60,714 nt of DNA from Planctomycetia bacterium. Lineage in GTDB: Bacteria > Planctomycetota > Planctomycetia > Pirellulales > UBA1268. Positions 43,800-52,438 of this stretch are shown here, in pieces. Made by a program: the position numbers and the translations under genes. Position 1 is the stretch's first letter. Each line of letters starts with the position of its first letter. The notes beneath the pieces are model-generated. The model saw only the letters and a list, made by a program, of their open reading frames with translations, was not told where the DNA came from and ran no database searches. The stretch covers positions 1-60,714 of the forward strand of contig JAIOPD010000089.1 in assembly GCA_021414115.1 (NCBI GenBank), read 5' to 3'.

Positions 43800-46700
43800 A
43801 AGATTTCATCAGGATCGGCAACGCGCAGGCCTTCTGGGGAGACCGGCCCTCGGCCGCACGGGATCTGCTCCGTCAGGAGCCAGACCTCGACTTTCTCACG
43901 ATGGACTACCTCGCCGAGGTGTCGATGTCGATCCTCGCCAGCCAGCGGGAGAAGGATCCGCGGCTCGGCTACGCGCGGGACTTCGTCGAAGTAACGCGGT
44001 CGCTGGCCGATTACTGGGCCACGGGCGGCCGCTGCCGCCTGATCGTCAACGCGGGCGGCCTCAATCCCGCCGGCTGCGCCGCCGCCTGCCGGGCGGCGCT
44101 CGAGGAGGCCGGTTGCCGGCCGCTCGTGATCGGCGTCGTCTCCGGTGACGACGTGCTCGAGGAACTTCAGCGCAACACGCCGGCGGGTGACGTGCATGCA
44201 AACCTCGACTCCGGCGAGCCGCTCCGGCTGTTCGCGGATCGACTCGTGACGGCCAACGCCTACATGAGCGCGGCTGGGATCGTGGAGGCGCTCGACCGCG
44301 GCGCCGACATCGTGATCACCGGCCGCGTGGCCGACCCATCACTCGTGGTGGCGGCCTGCCGGCACGCCTTCGGCTGGCGGCCTGACGAGTGGGACAAGCT
44401 GGCAGGCGCGACGGTGGCAGGCCACCTGCTCGAATGTGGAACGCAGGTCACCGGCGGCATCTCCACCGACTGGCTCGACGTGCCCGACCCGGCGCATATC
44501 GCGTTTCCCGTGGCGGAGGTGGACCGACACGGAGCGTGCGTGGTGACGAAGTCCGCCGCGGCCGGCGGCTGGGTCACACCCGCGACCGTGAAGGAGCAAC
44601 TCGTCTACGAGATCGGCGATCCCGCGCGGTACGTGAGCCCGGATGTCAGCGTGTCGTTCCTCGGCCTCGAGATCGCAGAGGTCGGCCACGACCGGGTGCA
44701 TGTACGTGGGGCACAGGGCGGTCCACCGCCCGCCACGCTCAAGGTGAGCGCGACCTTGCGTGATGGCTTCCGCGCCGCCGGAATGCTCACGATCTTCGGG
44801 CCAGACTCGGCCGCCAAGGCGCGGCGGTGCGGGACGATCGTGCTCGACCGGCTGCGCGAGGCCGGCTGCGTCTACCGTGACACGGTCGTCGAGTGCCTCG
44901 GCCGGGCTGACAGCGTGCCTGTCGTGCCGCCGGCGGTCCGCGGAGAGGATGGACTGGAGACAGTGCTGCGGATCGCGGTCGAAGGGGCGTCGCGAAGCGA
45001 CGTCGAGGCGTTCACCCGCGAACTCATGCCGCTGGTCACGGCCGGCCCACAGGGCACCACTGGCTACGCCGAGGGAAGGCCGCGGGTACATCCGGTGTTT
45101 CGCTACTGGCCCTGCCTCGTCGATGCCCGGCGAGTCGTGCCGCTGGTCGAAACCTTCGCCACCACCGATACGCGGGCCGGACGCGCGGCTGCCCCATCGT
45201 GGCCCGTCTCGCCTGCGGCCGGAACCATGGCTCCCGCACCGCGACCGGCCCGAGCGCGGGTTTCACCGGCGGAGGCAGCCACCCTCGCTGACGTCGCCCA
45301 TGGACGCAGCGGCGACAAGGGCACCGGCGCGAATATAGGCATCCTCGTTCGCAATCCAGCCGACTATCCCTGGCTGGTCGAGTGGCTCACGGCCGAGCGC
45401 GTCCAGGAATACTTCGCCTCTCGCGGCGTCACGTCCGTCGAGCGGCACGAACTTCCCAACCTCGGTGGGCTGAACTTTGTGATCCGCGGCATCCTCCGCC
45501 GCGGCCTACGGAACGATGCTCAGGGCAAGGCGCTCGCCCAGGCGGTCTTGGCGATGCCGCTTCGCAGCCGTCCGCTGGTCGATGCGGGGGCGGCACCGGA
45601 TTCTGCCGCGGTTCGAGACGAAGACATGCCCTGGGTCGAGGGACTCACGATCGGGCAGGTGCTCCGCGCGACGAGCCGCCGCGTGCCCGACCGGCTGGCG
45701 GTCTCCTTCCCGAGCCTCGGGCTGCGGATGACCTGGGCCGAGTTCGACCGCGAGGTCGATCGCGTGGCCCGGGCCCTGTTGGCGGCGGGCTTTCGTCGTG
45801 GCGATCACTTCGGTGTCTGGTCCACCAACGTGCCCGAGTGGGTGCTGCTCCAGTTCGCGACCGCCCGGGTCGGCATGGTGCTCGTAACGGTAAACCCAGC
45901 GTATCGTCCCGCTGAACTGGCCTTCGTGCTCGAGCAGGCCGATATCAAGGGACTCGCGGTCATCGACCGCTTCAAGACGACCGACTACCACGCCATCCTC
46001 CGCGAGGTCGTGCCCGAAATGGCCGCCGCCGGCCCGGATGGAATCGCGAGCACGGCGTTTCCGCGGCTCCAGACGGTGGTCTCGCTCCGCGGTGATACGC
46101 CGCCGGGGACCATCTCCTGGGAGGCGTTTCTGGCCGCCGCCGATGAGGTGTCGCCGGAGTGGTTTGCGGACGCGGAGGCCGAGGCATCGTGCCACGATCC
46201 GGTGAACGTCCAGTTCACGTCCGGCACCACCGGCACCCCCAAGGGCGCGACGCTCTCCCATCGCAACATCCTCGTCAACGCCTTCTACGCGGGCGTCAAC
46301 CAGCGATTCACGTCCCGCGATGCCCTGTGCATCCCGGTGCCGCTCTATCACTGCTTCGGCTGCGTGCTGGGGTCGCTATGCGCCGTCGTCCACGGGGTCG
46401 CGATGGTATTTCCCGGAGAAGGCTTCCAGCCCGACGCGACGCTGCGGGCCATCGAGGCGGAGCGGTGCACGGCAGTCTATGGCGTGCCCACGATGTTCAT
46501 CGCGCTGCTCGAGCACCCCGACTATTCCCGCAGCGACCTCCGCTCCCTGCGGACCGGCATGATGGCCGGCAGCCCTTGCCCGGTGGAGCTGATGAAGCGG
46601 GTGACCGGCGAGATGGGGGCCAAGGAGATGACGATCGGCTACGGGCAGACCGAGGCCTCCCCGCTCATCACGCAGACCCGCACCGACGATCCCCTCGAAC

Positions 46701-47293
46701 TCCGAGTTGGCACCATCGGGCGGCCGCTGCCTGGTCTCGAGGTGCGAATCGTGGACCCGGACACGGGCCGACCCCTGCCGGACATGCAGTCGGGCGAACT
46801 CTGCACCCGCGGTCATTGTGTGATGCTGGGCTACTACCGAATGCCGGAGATGACCGCCAAGACCGTCGATGCCGATGGCTGGCTGCACACCGGCGACCTC
46901 GCTCTCCGCGAGCCCAACGGCTATCTGCGGATCACCGGCCGCCTCAAGGATCTCGTGATCCGCGGCGGCGAAAACATCTATCCGAGGGAGGTGGAGGAGG
47001 TGCTCTACCGACATCCTGCCGTCCGCGACGCGCAGGTGATCGGCGTGCCGGACGTGAAGTTTGGCGAGCAGGTGATGGCCTGGATCTGCCTGCGGGACGG
47101 CCGCGCGGCCACCGACGAGGAACTCCGCGAGCACTGTCGGACGAACCTCGCCCACTTCAAGGTGCCGCACTACTGGAAGTTCGTGGAGACCTTTCCGATG
47201 ACGGTCACCGGAAAGATACAGAAATTCCGGATGCGCGAGATGAGCATCGAAGAACTCGGACTGCAGGACGCCGCCCGAATCGAGACGGCATAG
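43796..47293 (+). CDS. AtuA-type protein fused to an AMP-dependent acyl-CoA synthetase
   Basis: The GTG at 43796 overlaps the carboxylase stop by four bases and gives 1165 aa. Residues 1 to about 350 match the AtuA/DUF1446 core (VKDFIRIGNAQAFWGDRPSA, RCRLIVNAGGLNPAGCA, ITGRVADPSLVVA); residues about 495-595 match the C-terminal AtuA domain (DVAHGRSGDKGTGANIGILV, FVIRGILRRG). After a short linker, residues 615-1165 are a complete acyl-CoA synthetase: TSGTTGTPKG near residue 808, GYGQTEASPL, GWLHTGDLA, GRLKDLVIRGGENIYP and the late Lys in TGKIQKFRMRE. No stop separates the parts. An internal ATG at 45626 (DEDMPWVEG) could allow separate synthesis of the synthetase. In Pseudomonas, as I recall, AtuA and the synthetase AtuH are separate. 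Confidence 0.9.
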   Translation: MKDFIRIGNAQAFWGDRPSAARDLLRQEPDLDFLTMDYLAEVSMSILASQREKDPRLGYARDFVEVTRSLADYWATGGRCRLIVNAGGLNPAGCAAACRAALEEAGCRPLVIGVVSGDDVLEELQRNTPAGDVHANLDSGEPLRLFADRLVTANAYMSAAGIVEALDRGADIVITGRVADPSLVVAACRHAFGWRPDEWDKLAGATVAGHLLECGTQVTGGISTDWLDVPDPAHIAFPVAEVDRHGACVVTKSAAAGGWVTPATVKEQLVYEIGDPARYVSPDVSVSFLGLEIAEVGHDRVHVRGAQGGPPPATLKVSATLRDGFRAAGMLTIFGPDSAAKARRCGTIVLDRLREAGCVYRDTVVECLGRADSVPVVPPAVRGEDGLETVLRIAVEGASRSDVEAFTRELMPLVTAGPQGTTGYAEGRPRVHPVFRYWPCLVDARRVVPLVETFATTDTRAGRAAAPSWPVSPAAGTMAPAPRPARARVSPAEAATLADVAHGRSGDKGTGANIGILVRNPADYPWLVEWLTAERVQEYFASRGVTSVERHELPNLGGLNFVIRGILRRGLRNDAQGKALAQAVLAMPLRSRPLVDAGAAPDSAAVRDEDMPWVEGLTIGQVLRATSRRVPDRLAVSFPSLGLRMTWAEFDREVDRVARALLAAGFRRGDHFGVWSTNVPEWVLLQFATARVGMVLVTVNPAYRPAELAFVLEQADIKGLAVIDRFKTTDYHAILREVVPEMAAAGPDGIASTAFPRLQTVVSLRGDTPPGTISWEAFLAAADEVSPEWFADAEAEASCHDPVNVQFTSGTTGTPKGATLSHRNILVNAFYAGVNQRFTSRDALCIPVPLYHCFGCVLGSLCAVVHGVAMVFPGEGFQPDATLRAIEAERCTAVYGVPTMFIALLEHPDYSRSDLRSLRTGMMAGSPCPVELMKRVTGEMGAKEMTIGYGQTEASPLITQTRTDDPLELRVGTIGRPLPGLEVRIVDPDTGRPLPDMQSGELCTRGHCVMLGYYRMPEMTAKTVDADGWLHTGDLALREPNGYLRITGRLKDLVIRGGENIYPREVEEVLYRHPAVRDAQVIGVPDVKFGEQVMAWICLRDGRAATDEELREHCRTNLAHFKVPHYWKFVETFPMTVTGKIQKFRMREMSIEELGLQDAARIETA

Positions 47294-47367
47294 TCACCGG
47301 CACTGGTGTCCCGAAGCCGGGATGGGCGAGCTTCGGCAAGGCAAGCGAGGCGTGTCTCGACGCCGGA

Positions 47368-48141
47368 TCAGGTCGCCCACGAGGGCGGCCGCTTCTCCAG
47401 GAAGGCCCGCAGGCCTTCGGCGGCCTCGGGACTGCGTCTGGCCGCGAGGTGCTCCGTGATCGATGCCTCCGCGGCAGCCGCGTCGTGCGGGCCGTGGTCG
47501 TAGGCGGCGTGTAGGAGCTTCTTGGTTTCGACGATCGTCGCGGGGCCGCCGGCGAGAATGCCCGCAGCGATCCCGAGGGCCTCGTCGAGCAGCCGCTCCG
47601 CGGGCACGACCCGCTGGAGGAGGCCGATCTGGCGGGCGCGGTCGGCGTCGATCGTGTTGCCGACGAGAAACAGTTCCGCGAGATCTCCCTCGCGAACCTT
47701 CACGCGGAGCACGTCGCAGACGAGCGCCGGTAGAAGGCCGCGCTGCGCCTCTGGAAAACAGATCTTGAAGTCGCTGGTACCGACGGCGATGTCGCAGGCC
47801 GCCATCAGCCCCGCGCCGCCGGCATAGGCGCCGCCATGCACGGCGGCCACCGTGACGAGCGGCGAGTGCCGCAGGGCGGAGAGCCCCGCGGCGACGCACC
47901 GGGCCGACCGCTCCACGAGGTCAGGGTTCGCAGCCTCGGCAAGGTCGAGCCCCGCCGAGAACACGGGCCCCGCACCACGCAGAATGGCCACGCGAGCGGT
48001 GCCCTCCCGGGCGAGACCGTCGAGTTCGCCGACGAGTTTGTCGAGCAGGCCGATCGAGAGCGCGTTGCGGCGCTCGGCACGGTCGAGGGTGAGCACCGCG
48101 ACCCCTGGCCGCGGATGGTCGACGAGCACGGATTCGGGCAC
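47368..48141 (-). CDS. Enoyl-CoA hydratase/isomerase-family protein, LiuC/AtuE-like
   Basis: A GTG at 48141 with GGGAG eight bases upstream gives 257 aa, the usual crotonase length. The oxyanion-hole regions are GPVFSAGLDLAEA and AAVHGGAYAGGAGLMAACD; ICFPEAQRGLLPALV follows. The first catalytic Glu of classical hydratases (GGGCEL) is replaced by Gly in GGAGL, while the second (FPE) remains. As I recall, methylglutaconyl/isohexenylglutaconyl-CoA hydratases of the liu and atu pathways show the same GGxGL form, which fits hydration of a carboxylated branched enoyl-CoA. It converges on the AtuA fusion gene with a 74-base gap and follows the acyl-CoA dehydrogenase by 50 bases in the same direction. 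Confidence 0.87.
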   Translation of the reverse strand: MPESVLVDHPRPGVAVLTLDRAERRNALSIGLLDKLVGELDGLAREGTARVAILRGAGPVFSAGLDLAEAANPDLVERSARCVAAGLSALRHSPLVTVAAVHGGAYAGGAGLMAACDIAVGTSDFKICFPEAQRGLLPALVCDVLRVKVREGDLAELFLVGNTIDADRARQIGLLQRVVPAERLLDEALGIAAGILAGGPATIVETKKLLHAAYDHGPHDAAAAEASITEHLAARRSPEAAEGLRAFLEKRPPSWAT

Positions 48142-48191
48142 GGAGTGACTCCCAGGAAAGCGTGCGGCGAAGCGCCGCGAGATCGACGAAG

Positions 48192-50243
48192 TTAAATGTA
48201 GAGATCGATCGAACGTGGGTCGAGCGGGATGCGGCTGACCTCGATGTCGGCGATGAGGTCCTTGTAGAGTGCGGTGTCGCCGGTCATCACGAGCCGGCCG
48301 ATCTCCGCCCAACGCCGCTGCAACTCTGCCGACGGCGACCGGCGGCGCATGAGCAACTCCGCCTCGAGGTCGAGAGCCTCGGCGACGAGCGCGTATTCCC
48401 GCTCCGTCCGGTCGTTGGCGATCGCGTAGACCAGCGCCGCGGTCGACGCGCAGAGCTGGTCGAAGATGCCCCCCTCGTCGCCGAGCAGAAAGCTTTCTTC
48501 GATGAAACTTTTCTGATATCGCGTGATGAGGAGGAGGATCCGGCGGCCCAGAACGCGGTTGCGACGCAGCGCCCGGTGGACGAGCCTCCGCCGGGCGGGC
48601 CCGAGCCGTTCCATCCCCGTGAATGATCCGGCCGCGGGGTTGAACGAGCCAATCACCGTGCGGACGACGTACCAGCCGAAGGCCGCCTTGGCGGCCCAGC
48701 CGAACTTCCCCTTGGCTTCGGCCAGACCGATCGGCTCGAGGAACCGCGTGCGGATGCCGCGGGTCATGGCGTTGGCCGCGCCCACGTCGGCAAGCACGGG
48801 ATTCGGCCCCTCGTAGACCGTGGCGATCACGAACTCGTGCATGTTTTCGCCGATGTAGTTCTCGATCATGCCGGCGCCGGCCGCCATATCCTCGCGCCGC
48901 CGAGCGGCGGCCCGCCGCTCATCGACGTGGACCGAACGGCCACCCTGCACCTGGTAGGCGTGGATCGCCGTGTCGAGCAGCGCCTTGGTGGAAAAGACCT
49001 TGGCGATCATCCCCATCGTCTCGTCGCGGACGCCGTTGGCGGCCAGCCGGAAGCACACGTCGCCGAGCACTCTGCTTGCCAGCGCATGCGCGGTCGCACG
49101 GCCGAACCAGGCGCTGATGCGGGGCGACTCGCCGATCGGGCGGCCGAAAGTATTGCGAAAATGCACCCAGCCGCCCGGCTGCTTTCCAGCGGCCGACCGT
49201 TTCTCGACTTCCGGGTCCTGGATGAGTTGGGCGAGCAGCCGGAAGATCTTCGCGGCACTGTTGACGCAGATGCCCCCGCGGCCCTTGGCCAGCGAACTGA
49301 AGGCCTGGGCAAGTCCCTTGCCCGGCGGACCGAGGAGATTGCCGGCCGGCACGGGGCAGTCGGTCAGCCGAAACCGCGCGTTCCAGAGATAGTCGAAGGC
49401 GCTGAGTCGATTCCGGATCATGCGGAAGTGTGCGTCGTCGGCCTTCGGCACCTCGAAAATCAGCATCGCGGAATCGCGGCCCTTGGGCAGGCCTTCCCCG
49501 TCCAGCTTGAGGACGAGGACGCAGATGCCGCCGTAGATCACGTTGGTGATCGGCCATTTCACGCCCGACACGAGCCAGCGGTCGCCGTCCCGCCGAGCCG
49601 TGAGCGATAGCCGACTGGGGTCCGCACCGACGCCCGGCTCCGTGAGTGCGAACGACCCGAGCAGTTCGCCCCGGGCCATCATCGGCAGGTAATGGTCCTT
49701 CTGCGCGTCGGTGCCGAAGTCGAGCAGCGGCGTGACGGGCCCGAGAAAGTTGTGCACCTCGAACATCACGGCGAGGTCCGGGTGAATGAGCGTCAGCGCC
49801 CGCAGGAGCGGCCCGAGATCACCGAGCTTCGCCCCGCTGCCGGCATACCGCTTGGGGATCGCCAGGCCGAAGAACCCTCGTTCCGCGAGGCCGGCGATCG
49901 TCGCGTCGGCGAACAGCATCCGCTCGTGGTCCAGGAGCGTGCCGGCCCGCTTCCGCTCGAGCAAAAACTCCAGACACGCCGCCATGGTTGCAGCCACCTC
50001 TGGCGTCGGGCTGAAACGCCCCGCATCGAACTCGCTGACCCGGGCTTGGCCGAAGAGCGTCGCCAGCGTGGGCGGCTCGCCGGAGAACTGTCCCTCGGCG
50101 GCGCGGTCTGCCTCGTCGAGCGTCGCCAGCGAGGCAATCTCTTCCGGGCTCCGGCCAGCCTGGGCAAGGATCATCGAGATCGCATCATGTCCGGCGGTGA
50201 CCTGCCGATCACCGGCCGGTTCGGCTTCATGGGGGCGGAGCAT
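48192..50243 (-). CDS. Acyl-CoA dehydrogenase, long (FadE/VLCAD-like) form
   Basis: The ATG at 50243 gives 683 aa. The central acyl-CoA dehydrogenase domain is clear: GFFGLAIPKRYAGSGA, GSFALTEPGVGADPS for FAD/substrate binding, WLVSGVKWPITN, HAYQVQGGRSVHVDE and VIATVYEGPNPVL, with the Glu of the YEG motif as probable catalytic base. About 180 C-terminal residues extend beyond it, as in FadE, VLCAD and ACAD9 types, suggesting membrane association or dimer stabilisation; an Arg-rich segment (ARRRLVHRALRRNRVLGRR) could contact membrane. It would introduce the alpha-beta double bond before carboxylation or hydration. It is transcribed with the downstream hydratase and is divergent from the FadB-like gene. 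Confidence 0.9.
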   Translation of the reverse strand: MLRPHEAEPAGDRQVTAGHDAISMILAQAGRSPEEIASLATLDEADRAAEGQFSGEPPTLATLFGQARVSEFDAGRFSPTPEVAATMAACLEFLLERKRAGTLLDHERMLFADATIAGLAERGFFGLAIPKRYAGSGAKLGDLGPLLRALTLIHPDLAVMFEVHNFLGPVTPLLDFGTDAQKDHYLPMMARGELLGSFALTEPGVGADPSRLSLTARRDGDRWLVSGVKWPITNVIYGGICVLVLKLDGEGLPKGRDSAMLIFEVPKADDAHFRMIRNRLSAFDYLWNARFRLTDCPVPAGNLLGPPGKGLAQAFSSLAKGRGGICVNSAAKIFRLLAQLIQDPEVEKRSAAGKQPGGWVHFRNTFGRPIGESPRISAWFGRATAHALASRVLGDVCFRLAANGVRDETMGMIAKVFSTKALLDTAIHAYQVQGGRSVHVDERRAAARRREDMAAGAGMIENYIGENMHEFVIATVYEGPNPVLADVGAANAMTRGIRTRFLEPIGLAEAKGKFGWAAKAAFGWYVVRTVIGSFNPAAGSFTGMERLGPARRRLVHRALRRNRVLGRRILLLITRYQKSFIEESFLLGDEGGIFDQLCASTAALVYAIANDRTEREYALVAEALDLEAELLMRRRSPSAELQRRWAEIGRLVMTGDTALYKDLIADIEVSRIPLDPRSIDLYI

Positions 50244-50461
50244 GGTCGAAGACTTCCCTCGGGGATACACGCAGGCCGCGGCGAGAGCCGCGGCTCTCAC
50301 GACCACAGTGCAGCGCGGCAATACGCGTTCGGCACTTCGAGACGCGTTGAAGTTCCATTACATCATTTCGGCTTGTGAGTCGCCAACAAAGAGCTATACC
50401 GTTGTGCGTCGACTCATGCATGACTCGTGAAAAAGTGAAAGACGCCCCGGAAATCATCGCC
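50244..50461. promoter_or_regulatory. Divergent promoter region of the acyl-CoA island
   Basis: The gap separates the leftward acyl-CoA dehydrogenase/hydratase pair from the rightward FadB-like/thiolase pair, so both promoters should lie here. An exact GAAAAAGTGAAA occurs on the plus strand at 50429-50440, about 20 bases before the preferred FadB-like start. No clear -35/-10 pair is recognised. Confidence 0.4.
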
Positions 50462-52438
50462 ATGCCGCAGAACGTTCGCTTTGAGCGCGATGCCGATCGC
50501 ATCGCGACCGTGTGGTTTGACGTGCAGGGCAAGTCGGTCAACGCCGTCTCGTCGGCGGTGATGGCAGAACTCGACGCCGTGGTGCGGGAACTCGAGGCCG
50601 ACCCGCCCGTCGGCGTGATCTTCGCGTCCGAAAAGCCTGGGACATTCATCGTCGGCGGCGACCTGTTCGAGATTTGGAACGCGGACGAGGCCGGCCTCGA
50701 CGCCTTCCTTGCGCGAGGGCAACAGGTGTTCGACCGAATCGCCGCCTTGGGTGTGACCACGGTCGCCGCGCTCTCCGGCGACACGCTCGGTGGCGGCTAC
50801 GAACTTGCTCTCGCCTGCCGGCACCGCATCGTTGCAGATGTGCCTCACAGCCGCATCGGCCTCCCCGAAACGGCGATCGGCATCATTCCCGGCTGGGGAG
50901 GCACGCTTCGGCTGCCGCGACTCGTCGGCATCGAGGCGGGGCTGAAACTGCTCGTGACGGGCAAGACCCTCGGGCCACAAGAGGCATTGCAACTCGGCAT
51001 GGTCGATGAGGTCGTGCCGCCCGATCGCCTGCTCGACGAGGCCCGTCGCCGGGTTCTCGATCCGAAACCACGCCCCACCACCATGCACCCCGCGGCCGAA
51101 GAGGACGCGACGGCATGTGCCGAGTCCTGCGACCGCTCCCGCGCCGAAACCCGCGCACGCTCCGGTGACCACCTGCCCGCGCCCCTCCGGATTGTGGACG
51201 TCGTCGAGATCTCCTACCGCGAGGGACTCGCTGCGGGGGCCGATGCCGAACGACGGGTCCTCATCGAACTCCTGCGCGGCGACGCGGGCAGGAACCTGTT
51301 GCGGTTCTTCTTTCTGCGATCGGGGGGCAAGAAGGCCGCCGCGCAGCGGGCCGGCGGCAGGCCGCGGGATGTGAAGCGGGCCGCCGTCATCGGCGGCGGA
51401 ACGATGGGCGCTGGGATCGCGCTGGCCCTGGCGCGGACGGGGATGGACGTCCAGGTGATCGAGGCCGACGAGGCCGCGTCTGCCGCCGCCTCCGCCCGCA
51501 TCGCCGCGACCGATGGTGGAAAGAAACCACTTGTGACGACCGACTGGTCGACCGTCGCCATGGCCGATTTCATCGTCGAGGCGGTCGTCGAATCGCTGCC
51601 GGTCAAGCTCGACGTCTTTCGCAGGCTCGACGATGTCGTGCGGCAGGATGCGGTGCTCGCGAGCAACACGAGTTCCTTGGGGATCGCGGCGATCGCGGCC
51701 GCAACGCGACACCCGGAGCGGGTCATCGGCCTGCACTTTTTCAACCCTGTCGCCAAGATGCCGCTCGTGGAGGTCGTCCGTGCGAAGCAATCCTCAGCCG
51801 ACGCCGTCGCAACTGGCGTGGCGATCGCCGCGCGAGCGGGCAAGATACCGGTCGTGGTGAACGACGCACCGGGGTTCGTCGTCAACCGTGTGCTTTTTCC
51901 CTACCTGCGGGAGGCCGCCGCGGTCTTCGACGAAGGTGCCGCTGTCGACGACGTCGATGCCGCGGTCCGCGGCTGGGGGATGCCGATGGGGCCGTTTGCC
52001 CTTCTCGACGAGATCGGTCTCGACACGAGTCTCTTCATCTTCGAGTCGCTCGCCGCAGCGTTGGGCGGGCGTTTCGCCACACCGCCGTCGGTGGCCCGCG
52101 CGGTGGCCTGCGGCTGGCTGGGACGCAAATCCGGCCGCGGTTTCTACGATCATCCACAAGACGGGCGACCGACGCCAAACTCCGAATGGCCGCTCGCATC
52201 GGGTGGCAGGGTCCGGTTCCCGCCAACGGACATCGCCGACCGGCTGCTCAAGCCGATGATGGAGGAGGCGCGGCTGGTGCTCGCCGACGGCGTCGTCGAA
52301 TCAGCCGATGCGCTCGATCTCGCCAGCGTTCTGGGCATCGGGTTTCCGGCGTTCCGCGGCGGTCTGGCCACGTTCGCCGGTCTCGCCGAGTCGCCCGACA
52401 GATACAGTTCGAAGAGACCGCCCAAGGAGCATTCATGA
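50462..52438 (+). CDS. Bifunctional enoyl-CoA hydratase / 3-hydroxyacyl-CoA dehydrogenase (FadB/FadJ-like)
   Basis: I prefer the ATG at 50462 (658 aa), where the crotonase fold begins (MPQNVRFERDADRIATVWFD); an in-frame ATG at 50420 is possible. The hydratase half keeps both catalytic Glu residues (GGGYELALAC and GLPETAIGIIPGWGG). The dehydrogenase half has AAVIGGGTMGAGIALAL for NAD binding, HFFNPVAKMPLVEVV with catalytic His and Glu, and NDAPGFVVNRVLFPYLREA. A variable Ala/Arg-rich linker (about residues 225-270) joins them. It performs hydration and oxidation in beta-oxidation. Its stop overlaps the thiolase start by four bases, so the pair would act sequentially. Somewhat shorter than E. 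coli FadB (729 aa). Confidence 0.92.
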   Translation: MPQNVRFERDADRIATVWFDVQGKSVNAVSSAVMAELDAVVRELEADPPVGVIFASEKPGTFIVGGDLFEIWNADEAGLDAFLARGQQVFDRIAALGVTTVAALSGDTLGGGYELALACRHRIVADVPHSRIGLPETAIGIIPGWGGTLRLPRLVGIEAGLKLLVTGKTLGPQEALQLGMVDEVVPPDRLLDEARRRVLDPKPRPTTMHPAAEEDATACAESCDRSRAETRARSGDHLPAPLRIVDVVEISYREGLAAGADAERRVLIELLRGDAGRNLLRFFFLRSGGKKAAAQRAGGRPRDVKRAAVIGGGTMGAGIALALARTGMDVQVIEADEAASAAASARIAATDGGKKPLVTTDWSTVAMADFIVEAVVESLPVKLDVFRRLDDVVRQDAVLASNTSSLGIAAIAAATRHPERVIGLHFFNPVAKMPLVEVVRAKQSSADAVATGVAIAARAGKIPVVVNDAPGFVVNRVLFPYLREAAAVFDEGAAVDDVDAAVRGWGMPMGPFALLDEIGLDTSLFIFESLAAALGGRFATPPSVARAVACGWLGRKSGRGFYDHPQDGRPTPNSEWPLASGGRVRFPPTDIADRLLKPMMEEARLVLADGVVESADALDLASVLGIGFPAFRGGLATFAGLAESPDRYSSKRPPKEHS

